A stretch of 64,000 nt of DNA from Simiduia aestuariiviva. GTDB taxonomy: Bacteria; Pseudomonadota; Gammaproteobacteria; Pseudomonadales; Cellvibrionaceae. Location of the stretch: positions 282,802-346,801 of the forward strand of contig NZ_JACHXZ010000001.1 in assembly GCF_014192475.1 (NCBI RefSeq). The letters are read 5' to 3'. The notes below the pieces were generated by a model. That model searched no databases, was not told the origin of the DNA, and was given only the letters and a program-made list of their open reading frames with translations. Shown piece after piece: positions 35,401-43,819 of this stretch; position 1 is the first letter of the stretch; each line of letters opens with the position of its first letter. Position numbers and translations under genes: made by a program.

Positions 35401-35985
35401 GGGCAAAAGTTAGATATTAAAAATGGCCGGATCATTTTTTCCGGTCCCGTAGACAATCCCGTGCTCGACGTTCGCGCTGCCCGCAAAGTTGAGGATGTGG
35501 AAGCGGGAATCTGGCTCACGGGCACCGCCAAATTTCCAAAAACTGAACTCTACTCCACGCCCTCCATGAGTGAGGCCGACATTCTTGCCTATATCGTCAG
35601 CGGCAAGCCTATCTCGCAGTCGGGGCAGGGCGATGTGGTGGACATGCAGGCGGCGGCGCTGAGTCTTGGACTGAAGCAAGCACTGCCGTTGTTGCAGCGC
35701 ATCGGCGGTCAGTTTGGGCTGTCGGATATTTCCATCGAGGAGGCCAGCAATGGCGACAGTTCTATCGCCGCGGGCAAGCGGCTGAGCGATCGACTGTACG
35801 TAAAATATGTCTACGGGCTGTTAGGGTCTGCGGGAAATTTCATCTTGCAGTACAAACTATCGGATCAGCTGACCTTGGAAACGTCGTCCGGCACCACGCA
35901 AGCCATCGACATCACCTACAACTGGGCGTCAACACCGCCCACGCCGGCCGAGTCTAGCGCAGAGTTGAAAGCAACCGACGACTAG
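32407..35985 (+). CDS. tamB: Translocation and assembly module inner-membrane protein TamB
   Basis: An 1192-aa AsmA-like protein: one N-terminal membrane helix (residues ~7-28), about 900 residues of beta-rich repeats forming the periplasm-spanning groove, and the C-terminal TamB (DUF490) domain with 'SYGQKLDIKNGRIIFSGPVD', 'YSTPSMSEADILAYIVSGKP' and 'LYVKYVYGLLGSAGNFILQY'. Length is near the E. coli protein. It starts at the base after the tamA stop, so the pair is co-translated. The final ~20 residues are polar. Confidence 0.95.
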   Translation: MVLLKRIGFYVSGAVSVLLALAFLCLGWLLFTESGARWSLQRLLPLAPVSIQYYDLTGTLWRGLRLRQLTVSASDDALGFERITAAEVAYRWQPLALMSGRLVFEQLALRDVEVLLSEAPAGADSPPALPAFSMPMHVDLRRLHTQAVRLVRAGETQELPDLQLRLVAQGEDVLISRLRFQWESVDYALSARAQFAEILTLRAEVTSHGINADAQCRSAAPWDCSANLRWVEFSHPLTGEFLSPSGELALTLRGDTLDVVGEADLAWPLAAAPIDTRLRLAAAVDFASSAMTVSRLEGGFAGGQVQASGQLRWAQDFDLEARVATQGLSLAQWLPPALSESKAQLTSQLTLHSGAQGVNLLWAIDQMQLNFGARPIAGRATFNLQPTGMSLSDVSLTSAGGSLTGDFYYGDDEALTMAAVLDATDLASIVPELSGRLKVAVDADGTLSAPSVRLKAEGAGLAVAQWQAASLHMEAQVQAQAPDTADWVARAKGIQLDQLDLKAQGLAYAGDPLGEINLRASGNARAHKLAVTGHWQPDAVTLEQLALSGAMDLPADAADGAALLAALQWRPKLESLVIHDPWLAEPWRLAAPARGQVGESSLTWQALCLKRAKAKVCWDALELQNWQTLTARGRVAGVYLDRARSFAPELHDSLPPGWELRGEATADWQLALSVPPGAPLSLNMDASLALKGAGLRLLEGDETALDLPVEAFRLRIAGTEKLLEAKGNATLAENQQLQLSAQASDWLTAERAGSGRLVGNLQQLTYLQPFVPSVQELAGRAEVDLSFSLAAGANEPLYDGRMVLADVGMLVPAAGTRLQDWRLLVEAAKGDLLVSGGGLLGGGAATINGDIKADHGGAGPVFNARLHITGDDLGLIELPDVRLRASPDLTLVGNGRRWHLAGDVLVENSSVVLQELPEAAAEVSEDARVYGDEAETTPRRSLLLFTSDVGLQLGEAVRFEGFGLTTSVDGSLRFTRDENRTNQMQGVLGLPEGRFRSYGQKLDIKNGRIIFSGPVDNPVLDVRAARKVEDVEAGIWLTGTAKFPKTELYSTPSMSEADILAYIVSGKPISQSGQGDVVDMQAAALSLGLKQALPLLQRIGGQFGLSDISIEEASNGDSSIAAGKRLSDRLYVKYVYGLLGSAGNFILQYKLSDQLTLETSSGTTQAIDITYNWASTPPTPAESSAELKATDD

Positions 35986-36024
35986 TCTGTCACATAAAAT
36001 TCACCGCCGCGTCATATCTCATTC

Positions 36025-36606
36025 ATGGTCAGTATCGACACTGAAACCATGATGAAGCAGACAATCTCACGACTCAATCAGGCCGACATCCACGCATTTT
36101 TGCTGGTGGCGGGGTTCGCCAATCGCAATCTGGTGCAGCAATTCGCACGTCATCTTTCGCGCTTGGCCGATGGTCCCGCCTATTGCGTTGTTGGACTCTT
36201 GTTGGCGCTTCTAGAGCCGCGCCATGGCTCGGCATTTTTGCTCGCAGGTTTGTGCAGCTACGCACTCGAACTCCCGCTCTACGTTTTTCTAAAGCGATTA
36301 TTTAAACGCGCCCGGCCCTTTCGTCAGCTCAATTGCGGGCACCGCATAGTCCCGGCCGATGAGTTTAGTTTTCCCTCAGGCCACACTGCTGCAGCGGCGG
36401 TATTCGCAGGTTTGCTGGGCATTTTTTACGTGGAGAGCGTGCTGCTGCTCTCTGCTTTTGTGGCCGCTGTGGGTGCTGCGCGCGTGGTGCTGGGGGTTCA
36501 CTTTCCCGGAGACATTTTGGCGGGTGCACTGCTGGGGTTGGCCTGTGTGTTTGTGGTTGCAGTGAGTATGCCCAGCATGGGTGATTTTGCGGTTTTTACC
36601 TTTTAG
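36025..36606 (+). CDS. PAP2-family membrane phosphatase
   Basis: A 193-aa polytopic phosphatase with the three PAP2 motifs: 'KRLFKRARPF' (K-x6-R-P), 'FSFPSGHTAAAA' (P-S-G-H) and 'RVVLGVHFPGDILAG' (R-x5-H-x3-D). Such enzymes dephosphorylate phosphatidate, undecaprenyl pyrophosphate or glycolipid phosphates on the periplasmic side. An ATG at 36049 may be the true start. It precedes a glycosyltransferase by 17 bp, suggesting both act on a lipid-linked sugar. Confidence 0.9.
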   Translation: MVSIDTETMMKQTISRLNQADIHAFLLVAGFANRNLVQQFARHLSRLADGPAYCVVGLLLALLEPRHGSAFLLAGLCSYALELPLYVFLKRLFKRARPFRQLNCGHRIVPADEFSFPSGHTAAAAVFAGLLGIFYVESVLLLSAFVAAVGAARVVLGVHFPGDILAGALLGLACVFVVAVSMPSMGDFAVFTF

Positions 36607-36623
36607 AACTCGGAGGTTTAACA

Positions 36624-37697
36624 ATGCGTATTCTTTACGGTGTACAAGCCACCGGCAATGGCCACATTACCCGTGCGCGGGCACTGGTGCCATGGCTGCG
36701 GCGACTGGGTTGTGAGGTGGATGTGTTGTTTAGCGGCAGGCCGCGCGGCGAATTATTTGGCATGGAGGTATTCGGTCACTACCGGGTACGTCAGGGTTTC
36801 ACATTTGCGCTTGCCGATGGCCGGGTGCGCCCTTTGCACACGCTGCTAAAGGCCGACTTCTCTCGTTTCTGGCGCGATGTGCGCGACCTCAATGTGCAGG
36901 ACTACGATTTGATCCTGACAGATTTCGAGCCCGTCACCGCGTGGGCGGCGAAGTTGCGCGAACGGGAATGCATTGGCGTAGGCCACCAGTATGCGTTTCG
37001 CCACTCGGTACCAAAACAGTCGGGCAACTTCTTTGCGCGCGCGTTGTTGCGTGGGTTCGCGCCCGCGAGCACGGCCTTGGGTTTGCATTGGGATCATTTT
37101 AATTGCCCAATATTGCCGCCCATCATCGAAATGGATCAACATTTTTGCGCGCCACAACCGGGCACTTATTTGGTGTATTTACCCTTCGACTCCACGGCGC
37201 GAGTCATGGGCTTGCTGCGCCAGTTTAGTCAGGCGAAATTTGTGTTTTACAGCGATGTTAGATCGCCGTTTCGCGAAGCAAATATTCACGTCAAACCCTA
37301 TTCGCGCACGCATTTTAAGGAAGACTTGGCGCGCGCTGAAGGCGTGATTTGCGGGGCCGGCTTTGAACTGCCCTCAGAGGCGTTGCAATTGGGTAAAAAA
37401 ATATTGGTGCAGCCCCTGCGTGGTCAGTTTGAACAGGGTTCCAATGCTCGGGCATTGAAGCTGCTGGCGCGTGCGTCGGTGATGCATGATCTCAATCCCG
37501 CTGCGTTAACAGAATTTTTGCAAACACCAGCGCCAGCGCCAATAAAATACCCGGATGTGGCACAGGCGATCGCCCGATGGATAGTCGCAGGGCGAACTGA
37601 GTCCGTTTGCACGCTGGCCGAGCGATTGTGGCAACAGGTAGATGGTGCTGCACCTGAGGTCGCCGTGAATTTTTCGCGCCATCTGCGCGCGAGCTAG
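36624..37697 (+). CDS. MJ1255/VC2487-type glycosyltransferase
   Basis: A 357-aa GT-B-like protein beginning 'MRILYGVQATGNGHITRARA' with the G-x-G-H-x-x-R N-terminal loop of MurG/GT28-like enzymes, and a C-terminal 'GVICGAGFELPSEALQLGKK' followed by 'ILVQPLRGQFEQ' that corresponds to the nucleotide-sugar site. This combination matches the family annotated MJ1255/VC2487 glycosyltransferase. GGAGG lies ~8 bp before the ATG. Paired with the PAP2 phosphatase upstream. Donor and acceptor are not known. Confidence 0.88.
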   Translation: MRILYGVQATGNGHITRARALVPWLRRLGCEVDVLFSGRPRGELFGMEVFGHYRVRQGFTFALADGRVRPLHTLLKADFSRFWRDVRDLNVQDYDLILTDFEPVTAWAAKLRERECIGVGHQYAFRHSVPKQSGNFFARALLRGFAPASTALGLHWDHFNCPILPPIIEMDQHFCAPQPGTYLVYLPFDSTARVMGLLRQFSQAKFVFYSDVRSPFREANIHVKPYSRTHFKEDLARAEGVICGAGFELPSEALQLGKKILVQPLRGQFEQGSNARALKLLARASVMHDLNPAALTEFLQTPAPAPIKYPDVAQAIARWIVAGRTESVCTLAERLWQQVDGAAPEVAVNFSRHLRAS

Positions 37698-38091
37698 CGA
37701 CGTCGAGACCGATTTAGGCGCGCAGTGATTGTGCGTTAGTTAGTGTGCGTTAGTAAGTGCTGGTTTTTTTAATAGGTGCAGTTTGGGGAAAAAATCTACG
37801 CCCCTATGCCACTGGTTGCAATCGATTGATTTATGGTTATCCAATGTTTCCTAGTCCAATGTTTCTTAGTCCAACGTTTTTAGCCCGATATTTTTTAGTG
37901 GTTAAACATCACCAACGGAATCGACGCACACCCTTGCTGATGTTTGTAGGCTCTGGGGTTGGTGATGAATATGAGCCGAGGTGCGCATTTTGGACTACGG
38001 ATTACCCTTAGGGGGTGAGAGTTTGCTACCATGCTCCATCGCTTTCTTTGCGATTCAATCATTGCCACTCATTTTTTAAGGAATTCACAAG
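37698..38091. other. 394-bp gap with short local repeats, no gene seen
   Basis: No credible gene is visible. The left part has a short direct repeat (GTGCGTTAGT...GTGCGTTAGT near 37731-37755) and the middle has three related units of T-T-T-C-C/T-T-A-G-T-C-C-A-A (around 37848-37880), which look like local duplication. A promoter for the gene at 38092 should lie at the right end; I could not choose one. Confidence 0.5.
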
Positions 38092-38589
38092 ATGAAAATA
38101 GGATTAATGGCGGCATTGGCCGCATTGCTGGCTTGGTCGGGCGCTACACTTGCCGGTGACGCTGTTCAAGTAAAAAAGGTCATCGCCTTCGCCGAAACTG
38201 CCCAAGTGCGCAAGGCCGTTGTAGATGAATGCGAACTGCAAAACAAAGTGCCCGCGTTCTTAGCAAAATTTGCGCGCAAGTCAGTGAGCTTGGTTGACGG
38301 CGACCTGTCGGCCACGGGCCGTCGCTTGGAGATGGAAATTGTCAGCGCCAATGCCTCCGGTGGCGGTGCTTGGTCGGGTGCCAAGTCGATGACTGTCGAA
38401 GGTAAGCTGTATGAAGGCGACACCTTGATCGGCGATTTTGTAGCTACTCGCTACTCAACGGGCGGTGTGTTTGCGGGTTTTAAAGGAACCTGTTCTATCG
38501 TTGGCCGCTGCGCTAAGTCCATCGCTAAAGACATTTCTGAATGGCTCCAGAATCCCACTAAGGGCGCCTACTTAGGTGATGCGAACTAA
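38092..38589 (+). CDS. Secreted protein of unknown function
   Basis: A 165-aa protein with a signal peptide (MKIGLMAALAALLAWSGATL, cleaved near AG-D). The mature part has two or three Cys ('AVVDECELQNKV', 'GTCSIVGRCAKSIAKD') and alternates beta strands with a charged helix; 'TLIGDFVATRYSTGGVFAGF' is its most distinctive segment, reminiscent of DUF4410-like periplasmic proteins, but I cannot assign it. AAGGAA precedes the ATG. A long palindrome follows 18 bp past the stop. Confidence 0.7.
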   Translation: MKIGLMAALAALLAWSGATLAGDAVQVKKVIAFAETAQVRKAVVDECELQNKVPAFLAKFARKSVSLVDGDLSATGRRLEMEIVSANASGGGAWSGAKSMTVEGKLYEGDTLIGDFVATRYSTGGVFAGFKGTCSIVGRCAKSIAKDISEWLQNPTKGAYLGDAN

Positions 38590-38607
38590 GTGTTTTTGCT
38601 CGTCTAT

Positions 38608-38634
38608 ACCACGAGCCGCTTAGCGGCTCGTGGT
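38608..38634. terminator. Strong palindrome between convergent genes
   Basis: Thirteen-base arms (ACCACGAGCCGCT / AGCGGCTCGTGGT) around a single T. It sits between the stops of the gene at 38092 (plus) and ntrC (minus). No T-tract on either side, so it may act as a bidirectional terminator or a 3'-end stabiliser. Confidence 0.6.
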
Positions 38635-38666
38635 GTCTCGTGATACACCGCTTCTGCTCGAATTGA

Positions 38667-40100
38667 TTACGCGTCACCTAACCCCTCGTCACCATCATCG
38701 TTCATCCCCAGTTCTTTTAATTTGCGCGTTAGGGTGTTGCGGCCCCAGCCCAAGAGGTTGGCGGCATCGCGCTTGCGACCGGCGGTGTGTTTGAGTGCGG
38801 TTTCGATGAGTGCGCGCTCAAAGGCGGGCACGGCCTGACTTAAAATATCTTGTTGGCCGCGGGCTAGGGCTTGATCTGCCCAGGTGCGTAGCGCTTTATC
38901 CCAGTCCCCGTTAGGCGTGTCTTTTTCCTGCGCTTCGAGTAACTCAGGTGGCAGATCGGTGACCTGGACTTCGCGCCCTGAGGCCATGACGGTGATCCAG
39001 CGGCAGGTGTTTTCCAGCTGGCGCACATTGCCGGGCCAATGCAGCTTGCACAACAGGTTCTCTGCATCTTTTTGTAGGATCTTTGATTCTACGCCCAATT
39101 CACGCGCGGCCTTTTGCAAGAAAAATTGCGCTAACTTGGGAATGTCTTCGCGCCGTTCGGCGAGCTTAGGAATATGAATGCGAATGACGTTTAAGCGGTG
39201 AAATAAATCTTCGCGAAAGCGGTGTTCGGCCACCAAGTTTTCGAGATTTTGGTGGGTGGCGGCAATGATGCGCACATTCACTTTGACCGGCGTGTGGCCG
39301 CCCACGCGATAAAATTCTCCGTCGGCTAACACGCGCAGTAAGCGTGTTTGTGTATCGGCGGGCATGTCACCGATTTCATCTAAAAACAGTGTGCCACCAT
39401 TGGCTTGCTCAAAGCGACCTTGGCGTTGCCCTCCCGCACCGGTGAAGGCGCCTTTTTCGTGCCCGAATAGCTCAGACTCAATGAGGTCTTTGGGAATGGC
39501 GGCCATATTCAATGCAATAAACGGCGACTGCTTGCGGGGGCTGTGGCGATGCAGTGCGCGCGCCACAAGTTCTTTGCCCGTGCCGGACTCGCCGTTAATG
39601 AGCACCGTGATATTGGATTGCGACAGCCGGCCAATGGCGCGAAACACTTCCTGCATGGCGGGCGCTTCGCCGATGATCTCAGTGCTTTCGTCACTGTTTT
39701 CGGGCGCGGGTGCCTGTGCCTTTTGCTCTTGCGCATGCGCCAGCGCGCGCTTGGTTACGGCAACCGCTTCATCGACATCGAAAGGCTTGGGCAAATATTC
39801 AAAGGCGCCCCCTTGGTAGGCCTGCACTGCGCTGTCTAGGTCGGAGTGCGCGGTCATGATGATCACCGGCACGGCGGGGTGGCTGTCGTGAATTTGTTGC
39901 AGTAGCGCGAGACCGTCAATGCCGGGCATGCGAATGTCGCTCACGATGGCATCGGGTTGGTCGCGATCTAGATTGGCCAGCACGCCGTCACCCGACTCAA
40001 AGCTGCGGGTTTCTAGGCCCGCCTGCTGTAGGGATTTTTCCAGCACCCAGCGAATCGAACGGTCATCGTCGATGATCCAAACGCGGTTAGTCTTTTGCAT
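38667..40100 (-). CDS. ntrC: Nitrogen regulation response regulator NtrC
   Basis: A 477-aa sigma-54 activator. Receiver domain with Asp in 'DAIVSDIRMPGIDGLALL'; AAA+ domain with Walker A 'GESGTGKELVARALH', the sigma-54 contact loop 'EKGAFTGAGGQRQG' and Walker B 'GGTLFLDEIGDMP'; C-terminal Fis-type helix-turn-helix ('KRDAANLLGWGRNTLTRKLK'). It activates glnA and other nitrogen genes when phosphorylated by NtrB. It overlaps ntrB by 14 bp. Matching NtrC-type palindromes occur upstream of ntrB and glnA. Confidence 0.97.
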   Translation of the reverse strand: MQKTNRVWIIDDDRSIRWVLEKSLQQAGLETRSFESGDGVLANLDRDQPDAIVSDIRMPGIDGLALLQQIHDSHPAVPVIIMTAHSDLDSAVQAYQGGAFEYLPKPFDVDEAVAVTKRALAHAQEQKAQAPAPENSDESTEIIGEAPAMQEVFRAIGRLSQSNITVLINGESGTGKELVARALHRHSPRKQSPFIALNMAAIPKDLIESELFGHEKGAFTGAGGQRQGRFEQANGGTLFLDEIGDMPADTQTRLLRVLADGEFYRVGGHTPVKVNVRIIAATHQNLENLVAEHRFREDLFHRLNVIRIHIPKLAERREDIPKLAQFFLQKAARELGVESKILQKDAENLLCKLHWPGNVRQLENTCRWITVMASGREVQVTDLPPELLEAQEKDTPNGDWDKALRTWADQALARGQQDILSQAVPAFERALIETALKHTAGRKRDAANLLGWGRNTLTRKLKELGMNDDGDEGLGDA

Positions 40101-41163
40101 TGGGCTGTTCCATAGGGATGTATAGGGTAAATTGAGTTTGACCTGGCCAGCTCTCGCACTCGATTAAGCCGTGGTGCTGGTTGATGAGTTGCTGGGAGAT
40201 GGCCAAGCCTAGGCCCGTGCCCTCTGCACGGCCGGAAATCATGGGATAGAAAATATCTTCGATGAGCTCTTTGGGAATGCCGGGGCCGTTGTCGATAATG
40301 TCGATGCGGCACACCAAGCCGTAGTGAAAGCGGCCGATGGTGAACTGGCGTTGAACGCGGGTGCGCAGCGCGATGTGGCCTTCCTCAACGTTATTTTCCT
40401 GTAGCGCTTGCATGGCATTGCGCACCACGTTCAGGGTGGCCTGCACCAATTGCTCGGCGTCGCCGCCCAGATCGGGGATGCTCGGGTCGTAGTCGCGGGT
40501 AATGGTGACCTGTCCACCGCTCTCAGCATCGACCAGCACGCACACCCGTTCGAGCACCTGATGGATGTTGATGGGCGCAAAGTTGGGCGGCTGGCGTGGG
40601 CCCAGCATGCGGTCCACTAAGTTGCGCAGCCGGTCGGCCTCCTCGATGATCACCTGGGTGTATTCCTTGAGGTTGCCGTCGTCCAATTCGCGCGCCAGCA
40701 ATTGCGCTGCACCGCGAATACCGCCGAGTGGATTTTTAATTTCGTGGGCCATGCCGCGCACCAAATTGCGACTGGTGTCTTGCGCCGATAGCAAGGCCTC
40801 TTCGCGGGAAATGCGCAGCAGGCGATCGAGGGGCTGAATTTCGATGAGCAGGCCATGGGGCTGGCTAATGGGCGTTACCGAGTAATCCACGGTGAGGTGA
40901 GTGCCATTGCCCAAGGTCCACTCGGCCCGGCGCCGGGTGAATTGATGTTGCTCGTTGATGGCTTCCTGCAGGTCCTGCAGGGCCGCCTCGGACTCGTGTA
41001 CGAAGTTGACCATCTGCTCGCCCACGACCCGCTCACCGCTCACCGCCAACAGCATTTCCGCGGCAGGGTTGATGTGCTGGATGCGCAGGTTGGCGTCGGC
41101 CACCACCACCGCGGTGTTTAGGCTGTCGAGCAGGGTTTTAAAAGATAATTCGGACTTCGTCAC
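40087..41163 (-). CDS. ntrB: Nitrogen regulation sensor kinase NtrB
   Basis: A 358-aa cytoplasmic kinase/phosphatase: N-terminal PAS domain ('LLDSLNTAVVVADANLRIQH'), HisKA with 'RGMAHEIKNPLGGIRGAAQL', and HATPase with 'NVVRNAMQAL', 'DIIDNGPGIPKELIEDIF' and 'GTGLGLAISQQLI'. PII controls the family. The GTG at 41161-41163 is chosen because AGGGG lies 9 bp upstream and it gives the usual NtrB length; the open frame extends 25 residues further upstream. A sigma-54-like element and a 25-bp NtrC palindrome lie upstream. Confidence 0.95.
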   Translation of the reverse strand: MTKSELSFKTLLDSLNTAVVVADANLRIQHINPAAEMLLAVSGERVVGEQMVNFVHESEAALQDLQEAINEQHQFTRRRAEWTLGNGTHLTVDYSVTPISQPHGLLIEIQPLDRLLRISREEALLSAQDTSRNLVRGMAHEIKNPLGGIRGAAQLLARELDDGNLKEYTQVIIEEADRLRNLVDRMLGPRQPPNFAPINIHQVLERVCVLVDAESGGQVTITRDYDPSIPDLGGDAEQLVQATLNVVRNAMQALQENNVEEGHIALRTRVQRQFTIGRFHYGLVCRIDIIDNGPGIPKELIEDIFYPMISGRAEGTGLGLAISQQLINQHHGLIECESWPGQTQFTLYIPMEQPNAKD

Positions 41164-41195
41164 TGCAATACCCCTAAGGCGTGTAAGCACTGCAC

Positions 41196-41211
41196 TGCAA
41201 AAACCAAACCA
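41196..41211 (-). promoter_or_regulatory. Sigma-54-type GG-N10-GC element upstream of ntrB
   Basis: On the minus strand TTGGTTTGGTTTTTGCAG has GG and GC separated by exactly 10 bases. The GC lies ~35 bp before the ntrB GTG. The -24 part is a weaker match than at glnA, but it is backed by the NtrC palindrome about 90 bp upstream. Confidence 0.55.
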
Positions 41212-41290
41212 ACTTGAAATTGGGCGTTTACGGGGCAATAGCCAATGGAATGGTCACCAAAGTGAGGCGTATAGACTAGCCCATAACGGC

Positions 41291-41315
41291 ATCGCGCACC
41301 ATTATGGTGCGCGAT
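41291..41315. promoter_or_regulatory. NtrC-binding palindrome upstream of ntrBC
   Basis: A perfect 25-bp palindrome (12-base arms around a T) whose core is GCACCATTATGGTGC, matching the known NtrC site form GCACCA-N3-TGGTGC. It lies ~130 bp before ntrB, a typical enhancer position, and implies autoregulation. Confidence 0.8.
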
Positions 41316-41369
41316 GTGAGGATTGGGGTGTTGTTGGGGCCTAGGCTGGGCGAGCTTTGCTGGGCCGGG

Positions 41370-41900
41370 CTAATTGGGCTGCTTAACTTTGGCCCGCTGC
41401 ACGAATACTGTCACTGGCGGGGATTCAGCCAGCACTGCTTGGTTTTGGTCAAACACGATCACGCTGATTTGGTGTTCGCCGCGATGAATCTCATTGACGG
41501 TAATGGAGGTTTCCGTACCGCTCCTGCCCAGCGGTTCGCCATTGGACAGGACTTGGTAGCGCAAGCCAGGCTTCAGCGCCCGGCTGGCCTCGAAGCTCAC
41601 GGTCAGGCTGCGGTCGCCGGGGGTTAAATGGGTATTGGGCGCGGGGCTGGTGATGAACAGTTCATAGGCGGATTGCGCTGCCTTGATGGCTGGGCGCTTG
41701 GGCAGTGCGCCGGCATCGCCCTCCGAATGGCCGCTAATGCTGGGCGCTACATTGGTTTCGCGCAACTCGACGGATTCGGCTTTATCGCTCGGGGTATCGG
41801 TGAAGATCACCCGACCATTTTCGTCGGTAGTTTTATAAATTTGGGCGTGGGCTGCACTGCACAGCAGTAGGCTCAATACCAAGCTGATTAAGAATTTCAT
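41370..41900 (-). CDS. DUF4124-domain periplasmic protein
   Basis: A 176-aa exported protein: signal peptide (MKFLISLVLSLLLCSAAHA), then the DUF4124 motif 'QIYKTTDENGRVIFTDTPSD', then a beta-sandwich-like region ('LTPGDRSLTVSFEASRALKP'). It is commonly found between glnA and ntrBC in this group of gammaproteobacteria; role unknown, perhaps envelope related. The ATG at 41898-41900 has GAGGAG upstream. Longer in-frame starts are not supported. Confidence 0.88.
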   Translation of the reverse strand: MKFLISLVLSLLLCSAAHAQIYKTTDENGRVIFTDTPSDKAESVELRETNVAPSISGHSEGDAGALPKRPAIKAAQSAYELFITSPAPNTHLTPGDRSLTVSFEASRALKPGLRYQVLSNGEPLGRSGTETSITVNEIHRGEHQISVIVFDQNQAVLAESPPVTVFVQRAKVKQPN

Positions 41901-41962
41901 GCGCGCTCCTCGCGTGGTTGGTCGGCCGAGTATAAACCACGGCGGCATGGGATTAGACAAAG

Positions 41963-41993
41963 AAAACGCCCGCAAGTTTCCCAGCGGGCGTTT
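41963..41993 (-). terminator. Rho-independent terminator of glnA
   Basis: On the minus strand AAACGCCCGC / GCGGGCGTTTT with a 10-nt loop, followed by TTTTCTTT. It lies 38 bp past the glnA stop and before the DUF4124 start. Confidence 0.85.
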
Positions 41994-42030
41994 CAGTGGC
42001 ATCAGTCGCCCCGCGAGGGGCGGTGTGCAG

Positions 42031-43434
42031 TTACACCGAGTAGTAGAGTTCGAATTCTACGGGGTGTGGGGTCATGTTGATCTTCTGAATGTCACCCTTC
42101 TTCAGCTCGATATAAGAGTCGATGAAGTCGTCGGAGAATACGCCGCCGCGGGTCAGGAACTCGCGGTCTGCATCCAGTGCGTCCAGCGCCTGCTCAAGGC
42201 TTGAACACACGGTTGGGATTTCCGCTTCCTCTTCCGGTGGCAGGTCGTACAGATCCTTAGACGCTGCTTCACCTGGGTGAATCTTGTTCTGGATACCGTC
42301 AATACCGGCCATCAGCAGAGCGGCAAAGCACAAGTAGGGGTTGGCAGTCGGGTCTGGGAAGCGGGTTTCAATACGCTTGGCCTTGGCACTCTGTACGAAA
42401 GGAATACGGATAGAAGCCGAGCGGTTGCGGGCCGAGTAGGCCAGCATGACCGGTGCTTCGAAGCCGGGAACCAAGCGCTTGTAAGAGTTGGTAGAGGCGT
42501 TACAGAAGGCGTTCAGTGCGCGCGCGTGTTTAATGATCCCGCCCACGTAGAAGAGTGCGGTTTCAGACAGGCCCGCATAGCTGTCGCCGGCGAACTGGTT
42601 GACGCCGTCTTTTGAGAAGGACTGGTGCACGTGCATGCCGGAACCGTTGTCGCCGATCAGGGGCTTGGGCATGAAGGTGGCGGTTTTGCCGTAGGCGTGC
42701 GCCACGTTGTGTACGCAGTACTTCAGGATCTGCACTTCGTCAGCCTTCTTCACCAGGGTGTTGGCGCCAACGCCAATTTCACACTGGCCAGCAGTGGCCA
42801 CTTCGTGGTGGTGAATTTCAATTTCCAGGCCCATGGCTTCCATGGCGTTACACATGGCGCCGCGAATGTCGTGCAGGCTGTCCAGTGGTGGCACGGGGAA
42901 GTAGCCGCCTTTCACGCGTGGACGGTGGCCAGTGTTGGCGCCATCGAAATCGTCGCCCGAAGACCAGGCCGCTTCTTCAGAGTTGATCTTGTAAAAAGAA
43001 CCGCCCATGCCAGAGTTAAATTGCACGCTGTCGAAGATGAAGAACTCGGGCTCTGGGCCGAACAGGGCCTTGTCGCCCAGACCGGTAGAGGTCAGGAAGT
43101 CTTCGGCGCGCTTGGCGATCGAGCGCGGATCGCGGTCGTAGCCTTGCATAGTTGAGGGTTCAACAATGTTGCAGCGCACGATAACGGTGGGCTCTTCAGT
43201 GAAGGGGTCCATGACCGAGGCGTCGTCATCGGGCATCAGGATCATGTCGGATTCGTTAATGCCTTTCCAGCCGGAGATGGAGGAGCCATCAAACATGCGA
43301 CCCTCTTCAAAGAAAGACTCGCTGATAGTGCTGGCTGGGTAAGATACGTGCTGCTCTTTACCTTTGGTGTCGGTAAAACGCAGATCAACCCATTTGGCTT
43401 CGTGTTCTTTGATCAGGTCTAAAGTTTTTGACAT
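42031..43434 (-). CDS. glnA: Glutamine synthetase type I
   Basis: A 467-aa dodecameric enzyme making glutamine from glutamate, ammonia and ATP. Signature segments are '[20 protein letters not shown]', '[12 protein letters not shown]', '[20 protein letters not shown]' (metal/ATP site) and the adenylylation Tyr region '[10 protein letters not shown]'. Type I-beta, so controlled by GlnE adenylylation as well as by NtrC. GGAGG lies before the ATG. A sigma-54 element at 43564-43578 and NtrC sites further upstream are visible. Confidence 0.98.
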   Translation of the reverse strand: MSKTLDLIKEHEAKWVDLRFTDTKGKEQHVSYPASTISESFFEEGRMFDGSSISGWKGINESDMILMPDDDASVMDPFTEEPTVIVRCNIVEPSTMQGYDRDPRSIAKRAEDFLTSTGLGDKALFGPEPEFFIFDSVQFNSGMGGSFYKINSEEAAWSSGDDFDGANTGHRPRVKGGYFPVPPLDSLHDIRGAMCNAMEAMGLEIEIHHHEVATAGQCEIGVGANTLVKKADEVQILKYCVHNVAHAYGKTATFMPKPLIGDNGSGMHVHQSFSKDGVNQFAGDSYAGLSETALFYVGGIIKHARALNAFCNASTNSYKRLVPGFEAPVMLAYSARNRSASIRIPFVQSAKAKRIETRFPDPTANPYLCFAALLMAGIDGIQNKIHPGEAASKDLYDLPPEEEAEIPTVCSSLEQALDALDADREFLTRGGVFSDDFIDSYIELKKGDIQKINMTPHPVEFELYYSV

Positions 43435-43563
43435 GGATGCCTCCGAGTAGTCAGACCGGTTAACAATGTGTATTCATTGAGTAAGTTCATTGTGTCCTTC
43501 CTGCGTGCGCGGCCATGGGAGCCCATCGAACACGGGACGCCAATGAAGGTTAGTCGAGTAAGG

Positions 43564-43578
43564 GCAAAATATATGCCA
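43564..43578 (-). promoter_or_regulatory. Sigma-54 promoter (-24/-12) of glnA
   Basis: The minus strand reads TGGCATATATTTTGC: GG and GC exactly 10 bases apart, matching TGGCAY-N5-TTGC. Transcription would start about 12 bp further down, ~120 bp before the glnA ATG. Confidence 0.8.
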
Positions 43579-43650
43579 AATCGAAATATCCCAAAAAAGC
43601 CGTCAATACACGCTGTGCGCCAGTGGTGTGCGTCGCTGGCGCAATAATGG

Positions 43651-43697
43651 TGCACCACCATGGTGCTGGTGAGCTTTGCGTGCACCATTATAGGTCA
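43651..43697. promoter_or_regulatory. NtrC-binding sites upstream of glnA
   Basis: TGCACCACCATGGTGC at 43651-43666 is a near-perfect NtrC site. A second, weaker site begins TGCACCATTATAGGT at 43681, and a half-site (ATGGTGCA) overlaps the left edge. Centres lie 80-110 bp upstream of the -24 element. Confidence 0.75.
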
Positions 43698-43730
43698 ATT
43701 CGGGCGTGAGACGCTCACAGAATGAGCATG

Positions 43731-43736
43731 TATAAT
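43731..43736 (+). promoter_or_regulatory. -10 element of thiI (TATAAT)
   Basis: TATAAT followed by a GC-rich stretch (GCGCGCCC), 84 bp before the thiI ATG. The 18-base context GTATAATGCGCGCCCTTT is repeated exactly before typA at 45472. No clear -35. Confidence 0.55.
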
Positions 43737-43819
43737 GCGCGCCCTTTTACAATCGACGAAAGTCTAGCCACCACCATGCTGGGTGGCGCGGAGCCGAAGT
43801 GCTCGAGGAGAAATCAAAC

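Noticed and set aside
37757..38011. 84-codon ORF after the glycosyltransferase
   Set aside because: Low-complexity, made partly of local repeats; no ribosome site or family resemblance.
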